From the NCBI GenBank assembly GCA_963803335.1, contig CAWDME010000012.1, forward strand, positions 434,001-498,000: DNA of 64,000 nt, given 5' to 3'. Source of the stretch: DASSUW01 sp963803335 (GTDB lineage Bacteria > Actinomycetota > Thermoleophilia > Solirubrobacterales > Solirubrobacteraceae). Position numbers and translations under genes: made by a program. Below the pieces are notes generated by a model. That model made no database searches and was not told the DNA's origin. It was given only the letters and a program-made list of their open reading frames with translations. Shown here in pieces: positions 36,802-47,141 of the stretch (its first letter is position 1; each line of letters opens with the position of its first letter).

Positions 36802-37707
36802 ATGGAGATGACCACCCCCACCCTGTCCCAGCTGCGCGAGCTCGAGGCCGAGTCCGTGCACGTGATGCGCGAGGTCGCCGCCGAACTCGAGCGCCCCGTG
36901 CTGCTGTTCTCCGGCGGCAAGGACTCGATCGTGCTGCTGCGGTTGGCCGAGAAGGCGTTCCGGCCGGCGCCGTTCCCGTTCCCGATCATGCACGTCGACA
37001 CCGGGCACAACTTCCCGGAGGTGCTCGAGTTCCGCGACCGCCGCGTCGCCGAGCTCGGCGAGCAGCTGATCGTCGCGAGCGTGCAGGAGTCGATCGACAA
37101 GGGCCGCGCGGTCGAGCAGGGCCTCTCGCGCAACCGGCTGCAGACGATCACGCTGCTCGACGCGATCAGCGAGCACCGGTTCGACGCCGCGTTCGGCGGC
37201 GCGCGCCGCGACGAGGAGCGCGCCCGCGCCAAGGAGCGCATCTTCTCGTTCCGCGACGCCCACGGCCAGTGGGACCCGCGCGCGCAGCGGCCCGAGCTGT
37301 GGAACCTCTACAACGGCGCGATCGGCCCGGGCGAGCACGTCCGCGTGTTCCCGATCTCGAACTGGACCGAGCTCGACGTCTGGCGCTACATCGCCGCCGA
37401 GGGGCTCGAGCTGCCGCCGATCTACTACGCCCACGAGCGCGAGGTGTTCGAGCGCGACGGGATGCTCTACGCGGTCTCCGAGTGGCTGCAGCCGTCAAGC
37501 GGCGAGACCGCGTTCAGCGAGCGCGTCCGCTACCGCACCGTGGGTGACATGACGATCACCGGCGCCGTGCGGTCCGCTGCCGCCGACGCCGAGGCCGTGC
37601 TAGCCGAAACTGCGGCCACCCGGCTGACCGAGCGCGGGGCCACGCGGGCCGACGACCGCACGTCGGAGGCCGCGATGGAGGACCGCAAGCGCGAGGGCTA
37701 CTTCTAG
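36802..37707 (+). CDS. cysD: Sulfate adenylyltransferase subunit 2
   Basis: 301 residues, PP-loop ATP pyrophosphatase. LLFSGGKDSIVLLRLAEKAF, HVDTGHNFPEVLEFRD, GGARRDEERARAKERIFSFR and FPISNWTELDVWRYIA are classical CysD segments. ATG 36802 lacks a Shine-Dalgarno site; TATCGT at 36782-36787 could be its -10. With CysN it makes adenosine 5'-phosphosulfate from sulfate and ATP. The gene precedes cysNC by 13 nt. No APS or PAPS reductase is in the window. Confidence 0.94.
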   Translation: MEMTTPTLSQLRELEAESVHVMREVAAELERPVLLFSGGKDSIVLLRLAEKAFRPAPFPFPIMHVDTGHNFPEVLEFRDRRVAELGEQLIVASVQESIDKGRAVEQGLSRNRLQTITLLDAISEHRFDAAFGGARRDEERARAKERIFSFRDAHGQWDPRAQRPELWNLYNGAIGPGEHVRVFPISNWTELDVWRYIAAEGLELPPIYYAHEREVFERDGMLYAVSEWLQPSSGETAFSERVRYRTVGDMTITGAVRSAAADAEAVLAETAATRLTERGATRADDRTSEAAMEDRKREGYF

Positions 37708-37720
37708 TGGGCGCTCACTG

Positions 37721-39544
37721 ATGGCCTCGCTGCTGCGCCTGGCCACCGCCGGCTCGGTTGATGACGGCAAGTCCACGCTGATCGGCCGCCTGCTGTACGA
37801 CTCCAAGTCGCTGATGGCCGACCAGGTCGCGGACGCGGAGGTCGATCTCGCGCGCCTCACCGACGGCCTTCGGGCGGAGCGCGAGCAGGGCATCACGATC
37901 GACGTCGCGTATCGCTTCTTCGCCACGCCCGAGCGCTCGTTCATCATCGCCGACACGCCGGGCCACGTCCGCTACACGCGCAACATGGTCACCGGCGCCA
38001 GCACCGCCGACCTGGCGGTGGTCCTCGTCGACGCCCGCAACGGCGTGCTCGAGCAGTCGCGCCGGCACGCGTACCTATCAGCGCAGCTCGGCATCAAGCA
38101 CATGGTCGCGTGCGTGAACAAGATGGACCTCGTCGACTGGGACGAGGCCCGGTTCCGGCAGATCGAGCGCGACTTCGCGGCCGTGCTGGAGGAGCTCGGC
38201 GTCAACGAAGCGCTCGCCATCCCGGTGAGCGCGCTCCACGGCGACAACGTCGTCGAGCGCTCGGACCGCGCGCCGTGGTACGACGGCCCGCCGCTGCTGC
38301 GGCACCTCGAGCAGGTCGAGGTCGCGCGCGATCGCAATCTGGACGACGTGCGCTTCCCGGTCCAGTGGGTCGTGCGCACGACCGACTACCGCGGCTACGC
38401 CGGCCAGATGGCGAGCGGCATCCTGCGGCCCGGCGACGAGGTCGTCGTGCTCCCGCGCGGCGACCGCACGACCGTGGAGCGGATCGAGACGCTGGACGGG
38501 CCGCTCGACGCCGCGTTCCCGCCGATGTCGGTCGTCGTGCACCTGGCGAGCGACCTCGACGCGGGCCGCGGCAGCATGATCTGCGGCGTCGACGACCCGC
38601 CGCCGGTCGCCCGCCGGCTGGACGCGCGGATCTGCTGGATGGCCGACACGCCGCTGCAGGCCGGCGGTCGCTACCTGCTCAAGCACACGACGCGACGCGT
38701 GCGCGCGCGCGTGGAGTCGATCGACGCCAAGCTCGACCTCGACACCCTGCGCGACGGCGGCCCGGCCACCGAGCTGGAGCTCAACGACATCGCGCGCGTG
38801 CACCTCGACCTCGCCGCGCCGGTGATGGCCGAGCCGTATGCGCGCAACCGCTTCACCGGCGCCTTCATCCTCATCGACGAGACGACGCGCGACACGGTCG
38901 CCGCCGGCATGGTGCTGCGCGCACACGAGGATCCCGGACCGCCGACCGGCCCGCACAGCCCGGGCGTGATCTGGCACGAGCCGGCGTTGCCGCGCCGCGA
39001 GCGCTGGAGCGTGCTCGGCCTGCGCGGCGCGACCGTCTGGCTCACCGGCCTGCCGGCCTCCGGCAAGTCGACGATCGCCGAGGAGCTCGAGCGCGCGCTC
39101 GTCGGCCTCGGCCGGCCCGCCTACCTGCTCGACGGCGAGAACGTCCGCCACGGGCTCAGCGGCGACCTCGGGTTCTCGCCCGCCGACCGCTCCGAGCACG
39201 CGCGCCGCGTCGCCAGCGTCGCGCGCATGTTCGCCGACGCCGGGCTCGTCGTGATCACCGCGCTCGTCTCCCCCGCCGCCGCCGACCGCGAGTTCGCCCG
39301 CGAGCTGCACGAGGAGGCGGGGCTGGACTTCGTCGAGGCCTGGGTCGACACCCCGCTCGAGGACTGCGAGCGCCGCGACCCCCACGGTCTCTACGCGCGC
39401 GCACGGGCAGGGCAGCTCCCGGGCTTCACCGGCATCGACGCGCCGTACGAGGAGCCGGAACGCCCGGACGTGCGGCTGCACGGCGCGCAGGACACGGTCG
39501 AGACCTCGGTGGAGCGGCTGCTCGACCGTCTCGGCCCGAAGTAG
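37721..39544 (+). CDS. cysNC: Sulfate adenylyltransferase subunit 1 / adenylylsulfate kinase fusion
   Basis: 607 residues. The N-terminal GTPase (about 1-420) has GSVDDGKSTLIGRLLYDSK, REQGITIDVAYRFF, DTPGHVRYTRNM and NKMD. The C-terminal APS kinase (about 430-605) has TVWLTGLPASGKSTIAEEL and LDGENVRHGLSGDLGFSPAD. The fusion channels APS to PAPS. It is cotranscribed with cysD and lies outside the box-controlled set, although a box-containing promoter begins right after its stop. Confidence 0.94.
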   Translation: MASLLRLATAGSVDDGKSTLIGRLLYDSKSLMADQVADAEVDLARLTDGLRAEREQGITIDVAYRFFATPERSFIIADTPGHVRYTRNMVTGASTADLAVVLVDARNGVLEQSRRHAYLSAQLGIKHMVACVNKMDLVDWDEARFRQIERDFAAVLEELGVNEALAIPVSALHGDNVVERSDRAPWYDGPPLLRHLEQVEVARDRNLDDVRFPVQWVVRTTDYRGYAGQMASGILRPGDEVVVLPRGDRTTVERIETLDGPLDAAFPPMSVVVHLASDLDAGRGSMICGVDDPPPVARRLDARICWMADTPLQAGGRYLLKHTTRRVRARVESIDAKLDLDTLRDGGPATELELNDIARVHLDLAAPVMAEPYARNRFTGAFILIDETTRDTVAAGMVLRAHEDPGPPTGPHSPGVIWHEPALPRRERWSVLGLRGATVWLTGLPASGKSTIAEELERALVGLGRPAYLLDGENVRHGLSGDLGFSPADRSEHARRVASVARMFADAGLVVITALVSPAAADREFARELHEEAGLDFVEAWVDTPLEDCERRDPHGLYARARAGQLPGFTGIDAPYEEPERPDVRLHGAQDTVETSVERLLDRLGPK

Positions 39545-39546
39545 GT

Positions 39547-39597
39547 CTCCGTAGCTTTCCGCACAAGCACCGCAGACGACGCGTAGTTGCCCGGCGC
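39547..39597 (+). promoter_or_regulatory. Two Dos-like boxes before the small ORF-ABC transporter operon
   Basis: CTCCGTAGCTTTCCGCAC (39547-39564) and GCGTAGTTGCCCGGCG (39581-39596) are two close matches to the box in reverse orientation, with right edges about 32 bp apart. A weak -10 (TGGCGC, 39619-39624) lies 22 nt from the second site. Confidence 0.58.
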
Positions 39598-39654
39598 GTG
39601 ATCCGGCGGCTCTCCCGATGGCGCATAGACGCCCGGCGGCGAGGATTCCCGATC

Positions 39655-39798
39655 ATGAGCACGCCCCACACGACCGAGACGCCGCTGCGGCTGCAGGCCG
39701 TGGAGCACGATCCCTTCATCGACGACCTCGAGCGTCCGCAGGTGCTGCGATCGACCCTCGATCGTCCGTCGGCCGAGACCTCCCAGCCGAGCCGCTGA
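39655..39798 (+). CDS. Small 47-residue ORF of unknown function
   Basis: Acidic 47-residue ORF starting MSTPHTTETPLRLQAVEHDP and continuing through DDLERPQVLRST to the stop at 39798. A partial ribosome-binding site (GAGG) precedes it. It is the first reading frame after the tandem boxes and ends 8 nt before the ABC ATPase gene. No homology is recognised; it may be a genuine small protein or a leader. Confidence 0.45.
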   Translation: MSTPHTTETPLRLQAVEHDPFIDDLERPQVLRSTLDRPSAETSQPSR

Positions 39799-39806
39799 GC
39801 CGCGCC

Positions 39807-40703
39807 GTGGCGGCGGTCATCGAAACCCACGGGCTCACCAAGCGCTACGGCGGCGCGCGCGGGATCGCTGACGTCACGCTCCGCGTCGAGCAGGGCGAGG
39901 TCTTCGGGTTCCTCGGGCCGAACGGCGCTGGCAAGACCACGACGATCCGCACGCTGCTCGACCTCCTGCACCCCACGAGCGGCTCGGCGCGCGTGTTCGG
40001 CCTCGACAGCCACCGCGACCGTGCCGCGATCCACGCCCGGCTCGGGAACCTGCCCGGCGACTTCGCCTACGCCCCGCGGGTCACCGGCCGCGAGCTCATC
40101 AGCTTCTTCGCCGAGCTCCGCGGGCTGGGCGACCGCGGCCGAGCCGACGCCCTCGCCGCCCGCTTCCGGGCCGACCTCGACCGGCCGCTCGGCGAGCTCT
40201 CGCGCGGCAACCGGCAGAAGATTGGCCTCGTGCAGGCCGCCTTTCACGACCCCGAGCTGCTCGTGCTCGACGAGCCCACGACCGGCCTCGACCCCCTGAT
40301 GCAGGAGGAGTTCCTGGCCTTTGTGGCCGAGGAGCGAAGCCGCGGCCGGACCGTCTTCCTGTCCTCGCACGAGCTCGACGAGGTCCAGCGCGTGTGCGAC
40401 CGCGTCGGCATCATCCGCGACGGCCGGCTGGTCGCGGTGGAGGACGTGGGCGAGCTCACCAGCCGCTCGTACCGCCACGTCAGCCTGGAGTTCGCGACGC
40501 CGGTCGACCCCGCCGAGTTCCTGGCGATCGGGGGCGTCACTGAGATGCAGCACGAGGGCCGGCGCCTGCGCTTCCGCGCCGACGGTGACATCGACCCGGT
40601 GATCAAGGCGGCGGCGCACCACCGCGTGACCGACATCGAGCTCACCCATCCCAGCCTCGAGGAGATCTTCCTCACCTACTACGGGGCGAATGGAGACCGG
40701 TGA
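39807..40703 (+). CDS. ABC transporter ATP-binding protein (exporter type)
   Basis: 298 residues from GTG 39807. Walker A GPNGAGKTTTIRTLLDLLHP, signature ELSRGNRQKIGLVQAAFHDP and Walker B LLVLDEPTTGLDPLM, then a C-terminal extension of about 80 residues as in CcmA/DrrA-type exporters. The partner permease overlaps the stop (TGATG). The substrate is unknown; drug/lipid or sodium export are the usual roles of this subfamily. Confidence 0.9.
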   Translation: MAAVIETHGLTKRYGGARGIADVTLRVEQGEVFGFLGPNGAGKTTTIRTLLDLLHPTSGSARVFGLDSHRDRAAIHARLGNLPGDFAYAPRVTGRELISFFAELRGLGDRGRADALAARFRADLDRPLGELSRGNRQKIGLVQAAFHDPELLVLDEPTTGLDPLMQEEFLAFVAEERSRGRTVFLSSHELDEVQRVCDRVGIIRDGRLVAVEDVGELTSRSYRHVSLEFATPVDPAEFLAIGGVTEMQHEGRRLRFRADGDIDPVIKAAAHHRVTDIELTHPSLEEIFLTYYGANGDR

Positions 40704-41485
40704 TGCTCGTCGCCGTGATCCGCCGCGGCCTGCGCGACAACCGCGGCGCGCCGCTCACCTGGGGCGGGCCCTTGGGCGCGATGTCGGCGCTGATGGCGGC
40801 GATCTGGCCCTCCATCGAGGGCACGATCGACCAGGCAATGGACAACTACCCGCAGGCGCTCAAGGACGCGTTCAATATCCACGCGCTGACCACCGTCGAG
40901 GCGTACATCGATGCCGAGATGCTGTCGCTGATCGTGCCGCTCGCCATCGCCTTCCTGGCCGTGCGCGTCGTCACGCGCGCGCTCGCCGGCGCCGAGGAGC
41001 AGGGCTACCTCGACACGGTGCTCACGACGCCACTCGGGCGGACGACGCTGGTGGCCGGCTCGTTCACTGTCGCGGGGATCGTCACGGCGGTGGTGCTCGC
41101 CGTCACCACGCTGCTGACGTGGATCGCCGGCATCGCGACCGGCTCGGACCCGTCGCTCGCGGTGCTCGCCCGCGGGATGGGGAACGTCTGGCCGCTGGCG
41201 ATGCTGTTCGCCGGGCTCGCCGCGCTCGCGTCCGGGCGGCTCCATCGGGCGGCGCCCGTGACGGCGATCGCCACCGGCACGCTCGTGGCGATGTACGTGA
41301 TCGACCTCGTCGGCAAGATCGCCGACCCGATCGAACCGCTGCGGTACGTCTCCGCGTTCAGGTACTACGGCTCGGCGATCCAGGACGGGATCGACCCGCT
41401 GGCGTTCGTCGGCGTCACGCTCGTGGCCGTCGTGCTCACGGCACTCGGCGCGGTGCTGTTCGAGCGTCGCGACGTACTCGCCTGA
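40703..41485 (+). CDS. ABC transporter permease (ABC-2-like)
   Basis: 260-residue membrane protein with about six helices. Seen here: an amphipathic N-terminus, a large loop at about 35-75 and the helices SLIVPLAIAFLAVRVVTRAL, GIVTAVVLAVTTLLTWIAGI and AMLFAGLAALASGRLHRAA. ATG 40703 overlaps the ATPase stop; GTG 40700 is possible. Its C-terminus converges with the hydrogenase protease gene, overlapping by 50 nt. Confidence 0.85.
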   Translation: MLVAVIRRGLRDNRGAPLTWGGPLGAMSALMAAIWPSIEGTIDQAMDNYPQALKDAFNIHALTTVEAYIDAEMLSLIVPLAIAFLAVRVVTRALAGAEEQGYLDTVLTTPLGRTTLVAGSFTVAGIVTAVVLAVTTLLTWIAGIATGSDPSLAVLARGMGNVWPLAMLFAGLAALASGRLHRAAPVTAIATGTLVAMYVIDLVGKIADPIEPLRYVSAFRYYGSAIQDGIDPLAFVGVTLVAVVLTALGAVLFERRDVLA

Positions 41486-41875
41486 GCTCGTCCGCGACGC
41501 GCTCGATGGCGGCGGCGACCGGCGCGCTGAGCGGAGCGCCGGTGTCGAAGCGCTCGCCCTCGATCCCGTAGACCGTGACGCGCGGCGGCAGCCGGCCGAG
41601 CGCGCGAGCGAGCTCGATCGCCTCGGCGAGGGAGACGAGGTGCGTCGACGCCGAGCTGCGCACGTCCGCCGGCAGCGGCTGCTCGTGGACGTCGATGCGC
41701 CGCACGGTGCCGGCCGCCGCGCCCGAGCGCACCGCGTCGATGACGACCGCGTCGTCGACGCCGTCGAACAGGTCGATCAGCGCAGTGGGATCGCCTTCGA
41801 GCTCGATCCCGCCGAGCGCGCGGGCCGCCAGCAGCCCGGCGGCGTCGTCGCCCCGGGCCGCGTTGCCAACGCCGA

Positions 41876-41879
<4 letters not shown>
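41436..41879 (-). CDS. NiFe-hydrogenase maturation protease
   Basis: 147 residues of the HyaD/HybD/HycI peptidase family, which trims the C-terminus of the large subunit after nickel insertion. VIGVGNAARGDDAAGLLAAR has the nickel-sensing Asp, DAVVIDAVRSG the second acidic residue, and SSASTHLVSLAEAIELARAL the His-containing segment. GTG 41879 overlaps the large-subunit stop (GTGA). No other hyp genes are in the window. Confidence 0.9.
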
Positions 41880-43142
<1,263 letters not shown>

Positions 43143-43165
<23 letters not shown>

Positions 43166-43922
43166 GCGCCTCGCTCTCCAGCCGGAACGGCGCCGCGCCC
43201 GCGTTGAACGTGCGGTAGATCCGGACGAGATCACGCTCGGACGCCCCGAGGTCCTTCAGGCGCGGGCTGAGCGCCGCCGGGTCGGCCGACTCCATCGGGC
43301 CGAAGCAGCCGTAGCAGCCGCGGTGGTAGGCGGGGCAGAGCGCGCCGCAGCCCGTATGCGTCACCGGGCCGAGACACGGCGTGCCGTGCGCCACCATCAC
43401 GCACACCGTGCCGCGCCGCTTGCAGTCGATGCAGACGCTGTGCGTGCGCACGCGCGGCGACCGCCTGGCCAGGAAGGCGCTGACGACCTCGAGAAGCTGC
43501 CCCTTGTCGATCGGGCAGCCGCGCAGCTCGAAGTCGACGCGGACGTGCATGCCGATCGAGGTCGAGGTCTCGAGCGTGGCGATGTACTCCGGGCTCGCGT
43601 AGACGATCGACGAGAACTCGCGCACGTCGGCGAAGTTGCGCAGCGCCTGGATGCCGCCGGCCGTCGCGCACGCGCCGATCGTGATCAGCACGCGCGACGC
43701 GGCGCGCACCTCCTCGATGCGCTCCGCATCGGACGGCGTCGTGATCGAGCCCTCCACGAGCGACACGTCGTACGGCCCCTCGACCGTCGCGCTCGACGCC
43801 TCCAGGAAGTGCGCGATCTCGACCTCGCCGGCCAGCGTCAGCAGCTCGTCCTCGAGGTTGAGCACGTTGAGCTGGCAGCCGTCGCACGAGGCGAACTTCC
43901 AGACGGCGAGCTTGGGCCTCAC
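43143..43922 (-). CDS. NiFe-hydrogenase small subunit
   Basis: 259 residues. The proximal cluster motif is FASCDGCQLNVLNLEDEL; the remaining ligands lie in ITIGACATAGGIQALRNFAD, RGCPIDKGQLLEVVSAFL, CIDCKRRGTVC, GPVTHTGCGALCPAYHRGC and CFGPMES. It has no Tat signal, as expected for a cytoplasmic group 3 enzyme. GTG 43922 overlaps the diaphorase gene stop (GTGA). Confidence 0.93.
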
Positions 43923-44719
43923 AGCTCGGCCACCTCCAGCCACGGCCCGATGTCGGAGTAGCGGTAGACCGGCCCGTCGCGACAGATCAGCGTCGGCCCC
44001 AGCTGGCAGTGGCCGCAGTGCCCGATCCCGCAGCGCATGCTCCGCTCGAGCGACACGTACGTGCGCTCGGCGGGCACCCCGCGACGGGCGAGCGCGGGAA
44101 CCGCGAAGCGCATCATCGTCTCGGGCCCGCACAGCAGCGCCACGGCGCTGCCGGGATCGAACGCCGCGCGGTCGACCAGCTTGGTCACGACGCCGATCGC
44201 GCCCTGCCAGCCGGCCCAGGCGGTGTCGACGATGACCTCGGCGCCCCACTCCTCCAGCTGGTCGGGGTACAGGAGCTGATCGGGCGACCGCGAGCCGTAG
44301 AGCACCCGGATCCGCCCGTAGCGCTCGCGCCGTGCGTGCATCCGCAGGATCGCCGGGCGCAGCGGCGCGAGCCCGATGCCGCCGGCGACGACGACCACGT
44401 CGGCCCCCTCGATCGCGTCGGTGGGCCACGCGTTGCCGAACGGGCCGCGGACGCCGAGCACGCGGCCGGGCTCAGCCCGGCAGATGGCCTGCGTGGCCAG
44501 CCCGGCGGCCCGCACCGTGTGCACAAGGCGGTCGGCGGTGGTGTCACCGCTCATCGAGATCGGCACCTCTCCCGCGCCGCCGGAGGACAGCATCGTGAAC
44601 TGACCGGGCTCGAACTCGATGCCCGGCTCGAGCTCGAGCGTCCACGTGTCCGCGGTCTCCTGCCGCCGCTCGACGACCCGGAACGGCGCCGGGACCATGT
44701 CAGTGTGCAGGGCTGCCAT
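43919..44719 (-). CDS. FAD/NAD(P)-binding subunit of the hydrogenase (gamma/HydG-like)
   Basis: 266 residues of the ferredoxin-NADP reductase superfamily. The FAD domain is in FEPGQFTMLSSGGAGEVPIS, the NAD domain in VVVVAGGIGLAPLRPAILRM and LLCGPETMMRFAVPALARRG, and a C-terminal cysteine cluster CGIGHCGHCQLGPTLICRDG binds a [2Fe-2S] centre. It passes electrons between NAD(P)H and the small subunit. ATG 44719 overlaps the upstream gene by 20 nt; ATG 44698 is an alternative. Confidence 0.92.
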   Translation of the reverse strand: MAALHTDMVPAPFRVVERRQETADTWTLELEPGIEFEPGQFTMLSSGGAGEVPISMSGDTTADRLVHTVRAAGLATQAICRAEPGRVLGVRGPFGNAWPTDAIEGADVVVVAGGIGLAPLRPAILRMHARRERYGRIRVLYGSRSPDQLLYPDQLEEWGAEVIVDTAWAGWQGAIGVVTKLVDRAAFDPGSAVALLCGPETMMRFAVPALARRGVPAERTYVSLERSMRCGIGHCGHCQLGPTLICRDGPVYRYSDIGPWLEVAEL

Positions 44720-45161
44720 ACACGTCCAGGAGCTGGAGCCGGGTCGCCTGCAGGCGGTCGATGGCGAGCGTGACCATGCGGCGCATGAGCTGGTAGCCGA
44801 GCTCGTGGTCGGCGTCGCACTTGTCCCGTAGGCAGACAGCGTCGAAGGCGATCGCGCTGGTGTCCGTCGCCGCGCGGGCGTCGAACAGCCACCGGTAGGG
44901 CTCGAACAGCCACGAGAACCCCACGATCTCGCCGTCGTGCAGCGTCTCGATCGTCAGCTCGCGGCCGGCGGCGACGAGGTCGAGCGCAACCGCCCCGTGC
45001 CGGACGAGGTAGAAGCGATCGGCGGGATCGCCGGTACGGAACAGGTGCTCCCCGGCACGGAAGCGGGCCGTCGCGCCACAGCCCGCGATCAGCTCCAGGT
45101 GGCGGCGCTCGAGGCGGGCGAAGGCCGTCGACGCGGCGGTGAGGTCAGCGATCGTCTGCAC
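44700..45161 (-). CDS. Cyclic nucleotide-binding (Crp-type sensor) domain protein
   Basis: 153 residues forming a single cNMP-binding beta barrel: FRAGEHLFRTGDPADRFYLV, LTIETLHDGEIVGFSWLFEP and the C-terminal helix MRRMVTLAIDRLQ. There is no DNA-binding domain. It sits inside the hydrogenase operon, between the beta-subunit and diaphorase genes, suggesting it regulates or stabilises the enzyme rather than transcription. The ligand is unproven: the phosphate-binding cassette arginine is not clearly conserved. Confidence 0.82.
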   Translation of the reverse strand: MQTIADLTAASTAFARLERRHLELIAGCGATARFRAGEHLFRTGDPADRFYLVRHGAVALDLVAAGRELTIETLHDGEIVGFSWLFEPYRWLFDARAATDTSAIAFDAVCLRDKCDADHELGYQLMRRMVTLAIDRLQATRLQLLDVYGSPAH

Positions 45162-46215
45162 GGATGGCCGCCACCTCCTCGGTGATGTCGATCCCGACCG
45201 GGCACCACGTGATGCAGCGCCCACAGCCCACGCAACCCGACGTGCCGAACTGGTCGAACCACGTCGCGAGCTTGTGCGTCATCCACTGCCGGTAGCGCGA
45301 CCGCGGCGTCACACGAACGCTGCCGCCATGGATGTGCGAGTAGTCGATCGTGAAGCACGAGTCCCAGCGCTCGTTTCGCTCGACGCTGGTGTTCGCGAGA
45401 TCGGTCACGTCCTCGATCGTCGTGCAGAAGCACGTCGGGCAGACCATCGTGCAGTTGCCGCACGTCAGGCAGCGCTGCGCGACGTCGTCCCAGCGCGGGT
45501 GCTCGAGGTTGGACAGCAGCAGGTCGCGGATGCCGGTCGTGTCCATCTCGCGCCCCATCTGGGCCGCGGCGCGTGCGTGCGCGCGAGCGGCGGCGTCCTG
45601 CTCGCCGTCGCCGGCGGGCTCGGACTCGAGCTCGGCGAGCACCGTGGCGCCTTCCTCGCTGCCGGCCTCGGCAACGAAGTAGTGGCCGTCGTCGAGCACC
45701 TCGGTGAGCGCCAGGTCGTAGCCGGAGTCCGCGGTCGGGCCGGTGCCCATCGAGACGCAGAAGCACGTGCCGCCCGCCTGCCCGCACTGGACGGCGACCA
45801 CGAACGGCCGGTCCCCGGGCCGGGCGCGATCGAGAATGGCCATCGCGTGCAGCTCGCACGAGCGCACGCCGACGAACGCGTAGCGCGGGCCGGGCGCGGC
45901 CTGCTCGAGCTCGGTGAGCGAGCCGTCGGCGCCGAGCTGCGCTCGCCACAGCCGTACCTCGGGCGGCAGCTGGTAGCGCTTCCACGAGTGCGGCCCGACG
46001 TTGTAGCCGAACAGCGCCTCGTCGTCGCGGCGCCGCAGCCGGTAGTGCCCGCCGTCCTGCTCGTCCGTCCACCCCACCGGCAGATCGGCCGTCGAGCGCA
46101 GCTCGTCGTAGACGATCGCGCCGTCGGCGACCGTCGGCCCGACGACCGTGTAGCCGCGGCGGTCAAGCGCCGCGAGCAGCCCGTCGAGCGCCGGCCGCGC
46201 GAGCCTTACGGTCAC
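45145..46215 (-). CDS. 4Fe-4S beta subunit of NiFe-hydrogenase / sulfhydrogenase-like
   Basis: 356 residues of the HydB/ShyB family, which forms an electron relay with the FAD subunit. Two 4Fe-4S motifs: CLTCGNCTMVCPTCFC and CVGCGRCITWCPVG. The N-terminal half includes CELHAMAILDRARPGD and QCGQAGGTCFCVSMG, typical of the family. GTG 46215 overlaps the carbamate kinase stop by 4 nt, joining it to the arginine genes in one transcript. Confidence 0.9.
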   Translation of the reverse strand: MTVRLARPALDGLLAALDRRGYTVVGPTVADGAIVYDELRSTADLPVGWTDEQDGGHYRLRRRDDEALFGYNVGPHSWKRYQLPPEVRLWRAQLGADGSLTELEQAAPGPRYAFVGVRSCELHAMAILDRARPGDRPFVVAVQCGQAGGTCFCVSMGTGPTADSGYDLALTEVLDDGHYFVAEAGSEEGATVLAELESEPAGDGEQDAAARAHARAAAQMGREMDTTGIRDLLLSNLEHPRWDDVAQRCLTCGNCTMVCPTCFCTTIEDVTDLANTSVERNERWDSCFTIDYSHIHGGSVRVTPRSRYRQWMTHKLATWFDQFGTSGCVGCGRCITWCPVGIDITEEVAAIRADDR

Positions 46216-47138
46216 GCGGCGGACCCTACCGGCACGCGGCTCACGACGCATGTCCCCCGGTCGCCGGCCAAGACCGCGCGCGCGTCGCGCAGCGCGCCGA
46301 TCGCCGCCCGCCCGCCGGTCGTCTCGGCAAACCAGGCGGCTGCCTCGGCTTTCGGGCCCATCGAGCCATCGGGCAGGTCGAGCGCACGCAGCTCCGCCGG
46401 CGTCGCGCGGGCGATCGGCGCCGCCTGCGGCGTGCCATGGTCGCGCTCGATCGCGTCGACGTCGGTGAGCAGCAGGAGCGCGTCGGCCTCCAGGCCATAG
46501 GCGAGCAGCGCGGCCGCGCGGTCCTTGTCGATCACCGCCTCGACGCCGCCCAGGCGCCCTTCGCGGTCGACCACGACCGGGATCCCGCCGCCGCCGACGC
46601 AGACGACGACGACGCCGGCATCGACGAGCAGCCGGATCGTCGGCAGCTCGACGATCGAGCGCGGCTCCGGCGACGGAACGACGCGGCGCCAATGCTCGCC
46701 GTCCTGGCGCAGCCCCCAGCCGCGCTCAGAGGCAAGCAGCTCGCCGATGTGGCGGTCGTAGACCGGGCCGATGAACTTCGTCGGATGCGAGAACGCCGGA
46801 TCCTCGCGATCGACGATCACCTGCGTGAGCAGCGTGGCGACGGGCCGCCCGCCGAGTGCGTTCACGAGCTCCTGCTCGAGCAGGTAGCCGATCATGCCCT
46901 CGCTCTCGGCGCCGAGGACGTCGAGCGGGTACGGGGCGACCTGGCGGTACGCCTCACCCTGCAGGGCGAGCAGGCCGACCTGCGGGCCGTTGCCGTGCGT
47001 CACGACGATCTCGTGCTCGGCGGCCAGGCCGGCGACCGCCGCGACCGCTTCCGCCAGGTGGTGGCGCTGCGTGGGCGCGTCGGCGGGCTCGCCGCGCTGG
47101 AGCAGCGCGTTGCCGCCGAGGGCGATGACGATGCGCAC
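46212..47138 (-). CDS. arcC: Carbamate kinase
   Basis: 308 residues. Typical amino acid kinase segments: IVIALGGNALLQRGEPADAP, VTHGNGPQVGLLALQGEAY, VVVCVGGGGIPVV and VIDKDRAAALLAYGL. It makes ATP from carbamoyl phosphate and ADP. GTG 47138 has GGGAGGAC upstream and lies 3 nt after the arcA stop. No ornithine carbamoyltransferase gene is between or beside the two enzymes, so carbamoyl phosphate must come from elsewhere or from arcB outside the window. Confidence 0.95.
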   Translation of the reverse strand: MRIVIALGGNALLQRGEPADAPTQRHHLAEAVAAVAGLAAEHEIVVTHGNGPQVGLLALQGEAYRQVAPYPLDVLGAESEGMIGYLLEQELVNALGGRPVATLLTQVIVDREDPAFSHPTKFIGPVYDRHIGELLASERGWGLRQDGEHWRRVVPSPEPRSIVELPTIRLLVDAGVVVVCVGGGGIPVVVDREGRLGGVEAVIDKDRAAALLAYGLEADALLLLTDVDAIERDHGTPQAAPIARATPAELRALDLPDGSMGPKAEAAAWFAETTGGRAAIGALRDARAVLAGDRGTCVVSRVPVGSAA

Positions 47139-47141
47139 GAG

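Noticed and set aside
36750..36802. Possible Dos-like box between the persulfide dioxygenase and cysD
   Set aside because: No ACGGAT-type site lies at the required distance from either start codon; both genes seem to have other promoters.
41436..41485. Possible frame error at the ABC permease/hydrogenase protease overlap
   Set aside because: Both C-termini are of normal length for their families; tail-to-tail overlaps of this size recur in the window (31048, 32707, 51541).
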